33,991 nucleotides of DNA, from assembly GCA_041745535.1 (NCBI GenBank), contig JBGTIS010000056.1, positions 1 to 33,991 of the forward strand, in the 5' to 3' direction. The notes under the pieces were generated by a model, which saw nothing but the letters and a program-made list of their open reading frames with translations, was not told the DNA's origin and made no database searches. Position 1 is the stretch's first letter, and every line of letters starts with the position of its first letter. Positions 1 through 7,412 of this stretch are shown here, in pieces. The stretch comes from JBGTIS01 sp041745535 (lineage in GTDB: Bacteria > Bacteroidota > Bacteroidia > Cytophagales > Cyclobacteriaceae). A program made the translations under genes and the position numbers.

Positions 1-111
1 CTGATGTGACAAAGCTTTTTATACCGGATTTAGCTGCATTCAGATAAATCACGCATAAACGCAACAGAGTTTTCGTAAAGTATAAAGATTTAGGTTAGGT
101 TGTATAGTGTG

Positions 112-148
112 GATAGAACCTGCTATTTAAGCAGGTTCCTATCTTTTT
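112..148 (+). terminator. Intrinsic terminator of an upstream plus-strand gene
   Basis: The arms 117-124 (AACCTGCT) and 130-137 (AGCAGGTT) pair perfectly around the loop ATTTA. A further five pairs (112-116 with 139-143) extend the stem across one bulged C at 138. A run of five T follows at 144-148. The gene it serves lies outside the window. Confidence 0.75.
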
Positions 149-214
149 ATACCTTTCATTTTTACAGATTCGCAAACAAGCTTCTTTAGTTTAAAGACAC
201 ATAGCTTTGGCGCA

Positions 215-239
215 CAAAAAAAGGGGCATTTTGCCCCTT
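215..239 (-). terminator. Intrinsic terminator of the hsp20 gene
   Basis: A perfect 8-bp stem (221-228 AAGGGGCA with 232-239 TGCCCCTT) has a TTT loop. On the minus strand it is followed by a run of T, seen as the A run ending at 220 on the plus strand. It lies about 30 bp past the hsp20 stop codon. Confidence 0.8.
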
Positions 240-270
240 AATTATTTAATTAAAGCTATTGCTTCAGCTC

Positions 271-702
271 TTAGCCAACATTAATTGTTCTTACAGGTTT
301 TTCTTTGGCTTCTTCTTTTTTAGGAATCATCAATTTTAGTATACCATCCTGATACGAAGCTTCAATGCTTTCACTATCTACAGTATTAGGTAAAGTGAAA
401 GTTCTCAAAAAAGACTGATAGCTGAATTCCTTACGGGTAAATTTACCGTCTTCATTTTTTTCTTCTTTTTTTGAAGAAATCTTTAGGAGGTTTTTTTCCA
501 AAACCACATTAAAATCATCTTTCTTCATACCCGGCGCAGCTAGTTCGACCTGAAAATTTTCTTTGGTTTCTTTAATGTTAACAGCTGGTAAAGATGCCGC
601 CGCATTGATAGGATCAAATACTTCGTTATTAAAAAAGCTGCTCCAAACATTGGAAAATGAAGGATACAAATCGTCGTTGGTTCTATATTTTATCAGTGCC
701 AT
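271..702 (-). CDS. Small heat-shock protein, Hsp20/alpha-crystallin family
   Basis: An ATP-independent holdase chaperone of the cytoplasm that keeps unfolding proteins soluble. The 143-residue product has a short N-terminal arm (MALIKYRTNDDLYPSF), the alpha-crystallin beta-sandwich from about residue 40 (VNIKETKENFQVELAAPGMKK) and the family signature near the C-terminus (ASYQDGILKLMIPKKE). Length is typical of class A Hsp20. An in-frame ATG 48 bp upstream (750) would add MIVKKINLKLNKISNN; I prefer the start at 702 because homologues begin close to MALIKY and because the extension is Lys/Asn-rich and unlike the family. The gene is monocistronic, with its own terminator and a 250-bp upstream region carrying a duplicated dyad element, which suggests dedicated stress control. 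Confidence 0.92.
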   Translation of the reverse strand: MALIKYRTNDDLYPSFSNVWSSFFNNEVFDPINAAASLPAVNIKETKENFQVELAAPGMKKDDFNVVLEKNLLKISSKKEEKNEDGKFTRKEFSYQSFLRTFTLPNTVDSESIEASYQDGILKLMIPKKEEAKEKPVRTINVG

Positions 703-802
703 ATTGTTAGAAATTTTGTTTAACTTTAAATTTATTTTTTTTACAATCAACCTATATCCAAACTGGATGCCAATCCATATTTAGAAAAAAATAAGTCGCA
801 AA

Positions 803-862
803 TTATGTCAATATGGCATTTTTGCTAAAAATTTAGAAAAAATTTATGTCAATATGGCATTT
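803..862 (-). promoter_or_regulatory. Duplicated dyad element upstream of hsp20
   Basis: The 19-mer TTATGTCAATATGGCATTT occurs twice, at 803-821 and 844-862, 41 bp apart, about 100-160 bp upstream of the hsp20 start. Each copy contains an imperfect inverted repeat (ATGTCA-ATA-TGGCAT, one mismatch). Each is also preceded by TTTAGAAAAAA (780-790 and 832-842) at a different distance, so the region looks like a partial tandem duplication. Spacing close to four helical turns suits paired regulator binding. The regulator is unknown. The sequence does not match CIRCE, nor the GG-N10-GC spacing of a sigma-54 promoter. Confidence 0.5.
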
Positions 863-949
863 ATATACAAGGTTGTAAGAAGGGATGACATATGATAATA
901 ACCACAAAGTTGAACCAATCAGGCAATAGATGCTTTAATCATACAGACC

Positions 950-1555
950 TTAAAGGGCAGCTGGATTAATGTTCATAGTTACTAAATCTTCTTCTCTGTC
1001 AATATCACGCAAAGTGTTTAACAACGAAAAACTTAATTGTCGCTCACGGATGGTTGTGAGCGTTGTAGGCAAAACCTGGTCTGTACTCCATGGTGTGTTC
1101 CGAAATAAAGAATGATGTAGTTTTTTCATTCCCAGCAGATAGTAGCCTCCATCAGATGAAGGACCTACTACTACATCGTGGTAGTTTAAAAGGTTAAATG
1201 CATTGCTAATATGTTCAGTCTTCAACTCATAGCAATCGCTTCCTATAATGCACACTTGTTGGTAATTGTTTTTGAAAGCACTGGAAAAAGCTGCCAGCAT
1301 CCGGTCGCCTAAATCGCCTTCACTTTGTTTGCCTTTCTGATAATTACCGTCATTCCACAAGTCATCTGTAACAATTTCAGGCGTATAATATATAATTTTA
1401 TCACAATTTAGTGAATAGGTAATGGCATGCGTTTTTTTTAGTAATTGTTTATAAATATCCAGCGCTCTTTCATTTCCAATAGTAGCGGCCAGGCGGGTTT
1501 TTACTTTACCTAACTCAGGATTTTTTACAAAAATTATGAGAAGATCCGTTGTCAT
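950..1555 (-). CDS. TIGR04282-type (DUF2064) glycosyltransferase-like protein, arsenosugar cluster
   Basis: A nucleotidyl/glycosyl-transferase-fold protein of the family once called rSAM/selenodomain-associated transferase 1. It is presumed to act on a nucleotide-sugar step of arsenosugar assembly; its exact reaction is not established. The 201 residues show the family motifs in order: FVKNPELGKVKTRL (9-22), EGDLGDRM (79-86), IGSDCYEL (104-111), GPSSDGGYYLLG (131-142) and DIDREED (184-190). The usual SDCP is SDCY here. It is the last gene of a four-gene set, 53 bp after the rhodanese stop, and appears complete. Confidence 0.88.
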   Translation of the reverse strand: MTTDLLIIFVKNPELGKVKTRLAATIGNERALDIYKQLLKKTHAITYSLNCDKIIYYTPEIVTDDLWNDGNYQKGKQSEGDLGDRMLAAFSSAFKNNYQQVCIIGSDCYELKTEHISNAFNLLNYHDVVVGPSSDGGYYLLGMKKLHHSLFRNTPWSTDQVLPTTLTTIRERQLSFSLLNTLRDIDREEDLVTMNINPAAL

Positions 1556-1608
1556 ATTTTCAATTCATCAATATGGTTGCTGATTAAACATGGTTAAAGT
1601 TTTTTGAA

Positions 1609-2148
1609 CTAATAAACTTTAATGCCTTTTTCTAACCATTTCGACCATTTCTCATTATAAGTATGCACACTGTCTGTAGGTTTATTCAGGTTATTGACTA
1701 CCTGATGACCATCATTTTTCCATTGAAAAATACCACCATACAAGTTGTATACCTCTTTAAAACCGGCTTTTAATAATTTTTCTCCTATTCTTTCACTTCG
1801 ATAGCCTACCGAACAATACAATATAATTCTGGTATCTTTAGCAATATTTTCTACATCGGAAATTTTAAAACGATCATAATCAATAAACCGGGCTTCAGGC
1901 AGATGGCTTATTGAAAATTCTTCAGCGGATCGGGTGTCCAAAATAACGAGCGAATTATCTGATTTCTCAAACTGTAACAATTCCTCAGGTTGCACAAGCG
2001 GTACTGTTTTTTTATAAAGTGATTCCAGCTTTTCATCAAAGGTTCTCTGGCCAAAAGCAGGCAAATTAGAACTAATCAGCCATATTATCAGAGAGCCGCA
2101 TAGCATTGATGCGGATATGATAATTTTTTTTCTACTCAAATTTCGCAT
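1609..2148 (-). CDS. Membrane-anchored rhodanese-like sulfurtransferase
   Basis: A single rhodanese domain on an N-terminal hydrophobic anchor or signal (residues about 8-30, IIISASMLCGSLIIWLI), so it probably acts in the periplasm or at the membrane surface. The domain runs from about 50 to 150. It includes LDTRSAEEF (70-78), the active-site loop CSVGYRS with Cys112, and NLYGGIFQWKNDG (135-147). Cys112 would carry persulfide; the physiological acceptor cannot be told from sequence. It starts 17 bp after arsS and so is probably co-transcribed. A thiol or sulfane role fits thio-arsenical chemistry, but that link is inference. Confidence 0.88.
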   Translation of the reverse strand: MRNLSRKKIIISASMLCGSLIIWLISSNLPAFGQRTFDEKLESLYKKTVPLVQPEELLQFEKSDNSLVILDTRSAEEFSISHLPEARFIDYDRFKISDVENIAKDTRIILYCSVGYRSERIGEKLLKAGFKEVYNLYGGIFQWKNDGHQVVNNLNKPTDSVHTYNEKWSKWLEKGIKVY

Positions 2149-2165
2149 ATAATAAGTTCAGCGGT

Positions 2166-3215
2166 TTAGGTAGTGGCACCACCACAACTGGAGCCGGCAC
2201 CTGCAGTACACCCGAAACAATGTTGATTAATGATAATTTCTCTATTATTAAGGGCCTCCACAGCAAAATCTTTGATATGATGAAGCGCTCCCTTCACTTT
2301 CAGGTTTAACATCTGGTTGAAATCGCAATCGTACAGAAATCCATCCCAGCCTATAGAAATAGTATTGCGGCACATTACATTCAGCGCAGCCTGTGGGTTA
2401 AATGCAGTAATCAGCTTCTCCATATAGCTTTCATAATTGCCACTTTGCAACAGATAATCCAGAAACCGGCTGATCGGCAAATTGGTAATAACAAATAGGC
2501 TGTTAAAATCTATTTCATATTTACTTTTAAGCTTACGTTTAAATTCTTTTTCCAGAGTTTGCTGCGAAGTAGGGAGAAACGCGCCAGCCGGATTATACAC
2601 CAGGTGTAAGGGAAGCTCTCCATCTTCTTTTCCATATCCTACCGCATTTAGCATGTGCAATGCCCGTATTGATTTTTCAAAAACACCTTCGCCGCGTTGC
2701 GAATCAGTTTTTGAGGCTACAAAGTGGGGAAGCGAAGAAACTACTTCTACTTTATGTTTCTTAAAAAACTCGGGCAAATCATGATATTTTGGATTAGCCA
2801 CAATAATAGTAAGATTACAGCGCACTATAATTTTTTTCCCTAACTTAGAAATTTCCTCAACGAACCATCGGAAATCCGGATTCATTTCGGGAGCTCCACC
2901 GGTTAGGTCAACGGTTTTAATATCGGTACCGCGAAGGGCATCCAGACATTGCCGCATGGTTTCGCGGGTCATAATTTCTTTGCGGTCCGGACCGGCATCT
3001 ACATGGCAATGCTTACAGGTTTGGTTACACATTTTACCCACATTAACCTGAAAAATATCAATACCTGTAGCTTTTAAGGGTAATAATCCAATTTCCGCCA
3101 GTTTCTCTCCAAACGAGGTCAGGTCCGCTCCATTGTAGCGTGTATTGCTTAGTACTTTTAGCTGATGAGAAGCTTTGGCAAGTTCATGCTTTTGCTTTTG
3201 AAGTGATTGCATCAT
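2166..3215 (-). CDS. arsS: Arsenosugar biosynthesis radical SAM protein ArsS
   Basis: A radical SAM enzyme. The characterised cyanobacterial ArsS joins a SAM-derived 5'-deoxyadenosyl group to dimethylated arsenic, the first committed step to arsenosugars. The [4Fe-4S] motif CNQTCKHC places ligands at Cys63, Cys67 and Cys70. LTGGAPEMNP follows as the SAM-binding GGE-like segment. The C-terminal Cys-rich domain ends with CFGC (333-336) and SSCGGATT. Homologues are often annotated as (seleno)proteins; here the C-terminal positions are Cys and the stop is TAA, so no selenocysteine is needed. The start ATG (3213-3215) shares its A with the upstream gene's TAA, so translation is probably coupled. 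Length (349 aa) is normal. Confidence 0.93.
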   Translation of the reverse strand: MMQSLQKQKHELAKASHQLKVLSNTRYNGADLTSFGEKLAEIGLLPLKATGIDIFQVNVGKMCNQTCKHCHVDAGPDRKEIMTRETMRQCLDALRGTDIKTVDLTGGAPEMNPDFRWFVEEISKLGKKIIVRCNLTIIVANPKYHDLPEFFKKHKVEVVSSLPHFVASKTDSQRGEGVFEKSIRALHMLNAVGYGKEDGELPLHLVYNPAGAFLPTSQQTLEKEFKRKLKSKYEIDFNSLFVITNLPISRFLDYLLQSGNYESYMEKLITAFNPQAALNVMCRNTISIGWDGFLYDCDFNQMLNLKVKGALHHIKDFAVEALNNREIIINQHCFGCTAGAGSSCGGATT

Positions 3216-3550
3216 TACATTGAAATTTCTTTCGCTTTGTTCATCATTTGTACCCCATGTACCAAAGAAGCCCCGCCTCTGATAGCCGCGGCTACATGCA
3301 CAGCTTCCATCATCTCACCTTCTGAGCAGCCTTTTTGTATGGTATCGGTGGTATAAGCATCTATGCAATAAGGGCATTGAATGGCGTGAGCGACAGCCAG
3401 GGCAATCAATGATTTTTCCCGTTCAGTGAGTTCGCCTTCTTTGAAAACTTCGCCATAATAATCGAAAAATTTCTTACCAAGCTCCGGTTGAAATTCGCTT
3501 ATATTACCAAATTTGGCCAGGTCGTCAGGATTATAATATGTTTTACTCAT
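3215..3550 (-). CDS. Arsenosugar-associated AhpD-like (carboxymuconolactone decarboxylase) protein
   Basis: A small all-helical CMD/AhpD-fold protein of 111 residues, the 'peroxidase-like' partner that accompanies arsS in Bacteroidota. It carries Glu44 (LTEREKSL), the CxxC redox pair CPYC (Cys59, Cys62) and a conserved downstream His85 and His98. In classical AhpD the motif is CxxCxxxH; here the residue four after Cys62 is Tyr66, so the proton-relay His is not in its usual place. It heads the four-gene set, overlapping arsS by one base (TAATG). A good TAnnTTTG promoter element lies 65 bp upstream. Its exact reaction is unknown. Confidence 0.88.
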   Translation of the reverse strand: MSKTYYNPDDLAKFGNISEFQPELGKKFFDYYGEVFKEGELTEREKSLIALAVAHAIQCPYCIDAYTTDTIQKGCSEGEMMEAVHVAAAIRGGASLVHGVQMMNKAKEISM

Positions 3551-3614
3551 GCTGATTTAATTATATATTGTGAAATGAACAGTAAAAAAATAACACTTAC
3601 CATTAAATACACCT

Positions 3615-3622
3615 CAAATGTA
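3615..3622 (-). promoter_or_regulatory. Candidate -7 element for the arsenosugar genes
   Basis: On the minus strand the sequence is TACATTTG, a perfect TAnnTTTG match to the Bacteroidota -7 element. It lies between the stop of the mannosyltransferase gene and the start of the AhpD-like gene, predicting transcription from about 3609. I see no clear TTG -33 partner, so support is moderate. Confidence 0.45.
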
Positions 3623-3638
3623 CGACACTTTATATGGT

Positions 3639-5000
3639 TTAGATTTTTGTAATAAAATTTTTTCTGTAAAAAAATCGCCACACTTCAAAAACTGCTATTG
3701 CTAACACCACCCCATACTCAATAACGACAAAAGCCATGTTTTCTGAATAACCGTGTACTTTATACCCGGCATATGTACAAAAAATAAGTGCTGACCATAC
3801 TACAGGAAATCTATAATTTGAAAAAATACCGAATGTAACAAGCGGAATAACATACCAGGGATGTACTGTGGTGGCCAGCAATAAATAGATTAGCAGCACC
3901 CATAAAAAGGTATTTAATAGCCTTTTGTTTCTTTCCAATATACTGAACAAGATAATTAAAATAAAAGTCGCAGCCGCTAATTGCTTACCAGCAGTTTCGA
4001 TTACATTATATCCTTTGCGGTAATAGCCAATTTCTCTGATAATATAATAGAAGCTTGCATTAAACTCAAACTTTTGAAAATATAAACTTATACTATTACT
4101 TAATCCGTTAACCAGCTTTGGTGTTAAAAATGGTAAAAATAGTAAAAGACAGGTTATACCTGTACAAATAAAAAATACAAGTAATTGTTTAAATCCAATT
4201 CTTCTGATATATAATAGCAAAAAAATGAGAGGAATTAATTTAGAGCATACCGCAAATCCAAATAAAATGCCCGACCACAGAATTTTTCTTTGATGTAAAA
4301 GGAATATACTGGTTAAAAGAAAACAAATCATGAAAGCTTCAAAATGAAGATTACCTGTGAGTTCTACGACAACAAGTGGATTTAAAGCATACAGCAAAAT
4401 ATTTTTTACTGGTAATTGATACTGATTCAGCAGTTTCCAAATCATTATTACGGTTACTATTTCGCTCAGTAAAATGAATACGCGAATGGTGATAACTCCC
4501 CCTAAAAGTGATTCAGGGAACAGGAAGGAGGCAAACGCAAATACGGCCTGACAAACCGGTGGATAAACGGTAAAATAATCAGGTGAATTCATGTTTTGAA
4601 ACAAAATTTGGGAAATAGCATGAAATTTTTCCAAATCTTGGATTTTTACTAACTCAGAGGGAATCTTATCGAAGGGATGTATGCCTTGGTTGATCAGCAT
4701 ACCATCCCACAGAAACCGGTAAAAATCGTCTGATAAATTAGGAATAGATGGGAGTAAAATAAAACGAGCCAATAACGCGAAGCCTAAAAAGAATAGGGTT
4801 TCTTGCTTGGTTTTTGTAAAATAATAAGATAACAAATAGAAAAAGAATAATAACGCAAACAAGGTAAGCAGTTGGGCAGTTTCATGCCTTGCTGTATGGT
4901 AAGTAATCATATAAAAGCCTATTGCCATGCACAAACCCAGCATGCCAATGGCAATAACCCGGAAATTATTGTTCTTGATATAAAATTTAAGTTCCGGCAT
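3639..5000 (-). CDS. Polytopic membrane glycosyltransferase, mannosyltransferase-like
   Basis: A GT-C-type integral membrane transferase that should use a polyprenyl-phosphate sugar as donor. The 453 residues form about ten hydrophobic segments. The first extracytoplasmic loop has the acidic pair and signature NLSDDFYRFLWDG (residues 88-100, Asp91-Asp92), followed by YPP (146-148) and GNLHFEAF (216-223). A second conserved loop has VHPWY (379-383). This arrangement fits the GT39/GT87-like Bacteroidota family. It is the last of three glycosyltransferase genes, 100 bp after the GT2. The acceptor (lipid, glycan or protein) cannot be read from the sequence. Confidence 0.82.
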   Translation of the reverse strand: MPELKFYIKNNNFRVIAIGMLGLCMAIGFYMITYHTARHETAQLLTLFALLFFFYLLSYYFTKTKQETLFFLGFALLARFILLPSIPNLSDDFYRFLWDGMLINQGIHPFDKIPSELVKIQDLEKFHAISQILFQNMNSPDYFTVYPPVCQAVFAFASFLFPESLLGGVITIRVFILLSEIVTVIMIWKLLNQYQLPVKNILLYALNPLVVVELTGNLHFEAFMICFLLTSIFLLHQRKILWSGILFGFAVCSKLIPLIFLLLYIRRIGFKQLLVFFICTGITCLLLFLPFLTPKLVNGLSNSISLYFQKFEFNASFYYIIREIGYYRKGYNVIETAGKQLAAATFILIILFSILERNKRLLNTFLWVLLIYLLLATTVHPWYVIPLVTFGIFSNYRFPVVWSALIFCTYAGYKVHGYSENMAFVVIEYGVVLAIAVFEVWRFFYRKNFITKI

Positions 5001-5100
5001 TTTCTGTTAGAAAAATAATGGAGAACGTATATTCAGAAAGTAAGGCCAAAACAAAAGATTAACCAAACATTTCATGCTTATAATCAAAGGAAAATAAATT

Positions 5101-6672
5101 TTAGGTAGTGGGTTTGGAAAACCTCAAACCACCAGCCTGAAATATGGAAAAGAAGGCGACAGCCAAAAAGCCAATGGTAAGCATAATATGAAAAATAATC
5201 AGTTCAAAGTTTCCTGTTCTGATGCCAAAATAAATACCGAAAATAAAATATAAAGCCAGTACTAATTCCAGCACTACTACCGGGCTTATCTTTTGGTTGA
5301 TGTAAATGTTTTTATTCCACTTATCGTGAGCCGATTTAATATTAAATTTTGGGGTCCGAGTAAAAGGAGTTTTAACACCCAGTAAACCTTCTGCCACAGC
5401 AATGGTATTGAACAGAGAAAGTCCCATGGTTACAATGAGAAAAAGCGGATACGTTGTAATATAATACCGCAATGAATTATGGGGTGATATTTGCCGGGCT
5501 GCAATCCAATAAAAAAATCCTATTGATAAAAAACCAATCAGAAAAATACCGCCTGCTTTGAACAATCGGTCCAGCTCAGGATGCGCTTCTTTAATAAATA
5601 GCATAGGAATACTTAACAGGGCTGCCAACAGTAAAAATAAAAATATAGAAGAATTAAATAAATGCAGAAATGCATGTACTTTATTAACAAGACTAAACTT
5701 TCGGCTTGAAGCAGAATTAGTGAGAATATTTTTTAGGTGCTTTCGGGCACATTCAGCTGCTCCTTTATTCCAACGGAATTGTTGTAGCTTGATGGCATCC
5801 ATAAATACGGGTAGCTCGGCGGGTACATATACATTTTCCAGATACTTAAAATACCAGCCCCGCATCTGTGCTCTATAACTCAGATCAAGATCCTCAGTTA
5901 AAGTATCGGCTGACCAGCCTCCCGCATCAATAATACAGCTTTTTCGCCAAACCCCACCGGTTCCATTAAAGTTGATAAAACTACCGGCCTGGCTGCGTCC
6001 TCCCTGCTCTACAGTAAAGTGCCCATCCAAACCAAATGCCTGTAACCGGGTAAGCAATGAATAGTCTCGATTCAAATGTCCCCAGCGGGTTTGCACCACA
6101 CCAATATTTGTATCTTCGAACCAGGGAATTGTTTGCAACAGAAAGTCAGAGTTCGGAAGAAAATCGGCATCAAAAATAGCTATAAATTCACCTTTTGCTT
6201 TTGTTAAACCTTCTTCTAAAGCACCTGCCTTAAAACCCTGTCGGTTATTTCGCCGAATATGTTTTATATCCAAACCCTGTTGTCGCAAAACAGTTACTTT
6301 CCGCGCTACAATTTCTACTGTTTGATCGGTAGAATCGTCCAGCACCTGTATTTCCAGTTTTTCTTTGGGGTAATCAATCATGGCAATGGTATCAATTAAC
6401 CTTTCCACTACGTACATTTCGTTGTACAAGGGTAATTGTATGGTTACGGCAGGGCAAACAGACATATCCTGAAGAGAATCGTCTGGTATTTCAGCTATTT
6501 CGCTGGCAAAGACTTTTTTTGATACAAAGTTGACCGATTGCAGCGGTTTAGGCTGTACAGGTATCTGTTTTTTACTTTTCAGATACTGTACAGTAAGGTG
6601 CAATTGTCCCAGGCTAAACAGAAAAATAAACAACAAACAAAGCCCATATGCTATTACAATTCCTACTTCCAT
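5101..6672 (-). CDS. Membrane GT2 glycosyltransferase, cellulose-synthase/glucomannan-synthase-like
   Basis: A processive-type family 2 glycosyltransferase. A single N-terminal membrane segment (about 5-27) precedes the cytoplasmic catalytic domain (about 72-310). Motifs are DDSTD (112-116), DAD (168-170), TEDLDL (259-264, catalytic base Asp) and QQFRW (297-301, the QxxRW acceptor-site motif). Four or five C-terminal membrane segments follow (about 335-515). The set D, DxD, TED, QxxRW is the hallmark of beta-glycan synthases such as CslA. There is no PilZ domain, so no direct c-di-GMP control is visible. The start codon shares its A with the stop of the upstream DPM1-like gene, indicating translational coupling. 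Confidence 0.88.
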   Translation of the reverse strand: MEVGIVIAYGLCLLFIFLFSLGQLHLTVQYLKSKKQIPVQPKPLQSVNFVSKKVFASEIAEIPDDSLQDMSVCPAVTIQLPLYNEMYVVERLIDTIAMIDYPKEKLEIQVLDDSTDQTVEIVARKVTVLRQQGLDIKHIRRNNRQGFKAGALEEGLTKAKGEFIAIFDADFLPNSDFLLQTIPWFEDTNIGVVQTRWGHLNRDYSLLTRLQAFGLDGHFTVEQGGRSQAGSFINFNGTGGVWRKSCIIDAGGWSADTLTEDLDLSYRAQMRGWYFKYLENVYVPAELPVFMDAIKLQQFRWNKGAAECARKHLKNILTNSASSRKFSLVNKVHAFLHLFNSSIFLFLLLAALLSIPMLFIKEAHPELDRLFKAGGIFLIGFLSIGFFYWIAARQISPHNSLRYYITTYPLFLIVTMGLSLFNTIAVAEGLLGVKTPFTRTPKFNIKSAHDKWNKNIYINQKISPVVVLELVLALYFIFGIYFGIRTGNFELIIFHIMLTIGFLAVAFFSIFQAGGLRFSKPTT

Positions 6673-7361
6673 TATAAATACCTAAAAATCGTTAATATGA
6701 TTTTGTACCCTGCCATAACCGTTCCTTTCAGAGTTCCTGATACCTTTGAAACGCCAATTCGCTGTCGGTAGTTTACCGGAACTTCTGTAAACCTGAGCTT
6801 TTTCTTTGCTGCTTTTACCTGCATTTCCACCGTCCAGCCATAGGTTTTATCCTGCATTCCTATCCGCATAAGCGCAGGGTAGGTAATAGCCCTGAAAGGT
6901 CCCAGGTCGGTGAAATAAGCTTTGTATAACCACCTCATTAATCGAGTAGCCAGCCAGTTACCGAAAATTTGCTGTGGGGTCATAGCACCCCGCTCCCGGT
7001 TTCCCAAAGCCCTGGATCCGATTACCATATCTACTTTTCCATCCAGAATAGGCTTAACCACATCCGGTAATTCTTCAGGATGATCGGAATAGTCAGCATC
7101 CAGAAATACGATAATATCGGGCTTTACAGTTTGGTTAGCTATGTATTTTATTCCACATAAACAGGCATTCCCATATCCCTGCCGCGTTTCGTGTAATACA
7201 GTAACTCCGGTAGCACCTGCCACGGCTGCTGTATTATCCGATGAATTATTATTTACTACTACAATTTCACTTACCCATTCTTTCGGAATATCCTGGATGA
7301 CTTTTCTAATAGCGTTTTGTTCATTAAATGCAGGAATAATTACTTTAATATTAAAATTCAT
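6672..7361 (-). CDS. DPM1-like GT2 glycosyltransferase
   Basis: A soluble GT-A transferase of the dolichyl/polyprenyl-phosphate mannose synthase-like group, expected to load a sugar from a nucleotide donor onto polyprenyl phosphate. The 229 residues show PAFNE (10-14), VVVNNNSSDNT (34-44), the metal-binding FLDADYSDHPEEL (DAD at 88-90), GSRALGNRERGAMTPQQ (115-131) and a C-terminal basic helix. There is no membrane domain, as in the DPM1 form without DPM2/3. First gene of the glycosyltransferase trio, it would provide the lipid-linked donor used by the polytopic transferase two genes on. That pathway link is inference. Confidence 0.87.
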   Translation of the reverse strand: MNFNIKVIIPAFNEQNAIRKVIQDIPKEWVSEIVVVNNNSSDNTAAVAGATGVTVLHETRQGYGNACLCGIKYIANQTVKPDIIVFLDADYSDHPEELPDVVKPILDGKVDMVIGSRALGNRERGAMTPQQIFGNWLATRLMRWLYKAYFTDLGPFRAITYPALMRIGMQDKTYGWTVEMQVKAAKKKLRFTEVPVNYRQRIGVSKVSGTLKGTVMAGYKIILTIFRYL

Positions 7362-7412
7362 GTAAAATTGACGTGTAAATATTTTTGAGCAGAAATGCCT
7401 TGAAGCAGGAAT

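Larger units (their letters stand above)
1..270. other. Intergenic region at left edge, two terminators
   Basis: I see no gene here. The stretch holds two intrinsic terminators facing each other: one for a plus-strand gene that would end before the window, and one for the minus-strand heat-shock gene. Bases 1-110 are AT-rich with no recognisable coding or RNA signal. Confidence 0.6.

Noticed and set aside
803..830. Possible sigma-54 promoter (TGGCA...TTGC) upstream of hsp20
   Set aside because: The GG and GC doublets are only seven bases apart instead of ten, and the sequence lies on the strand opposite to hsp20.
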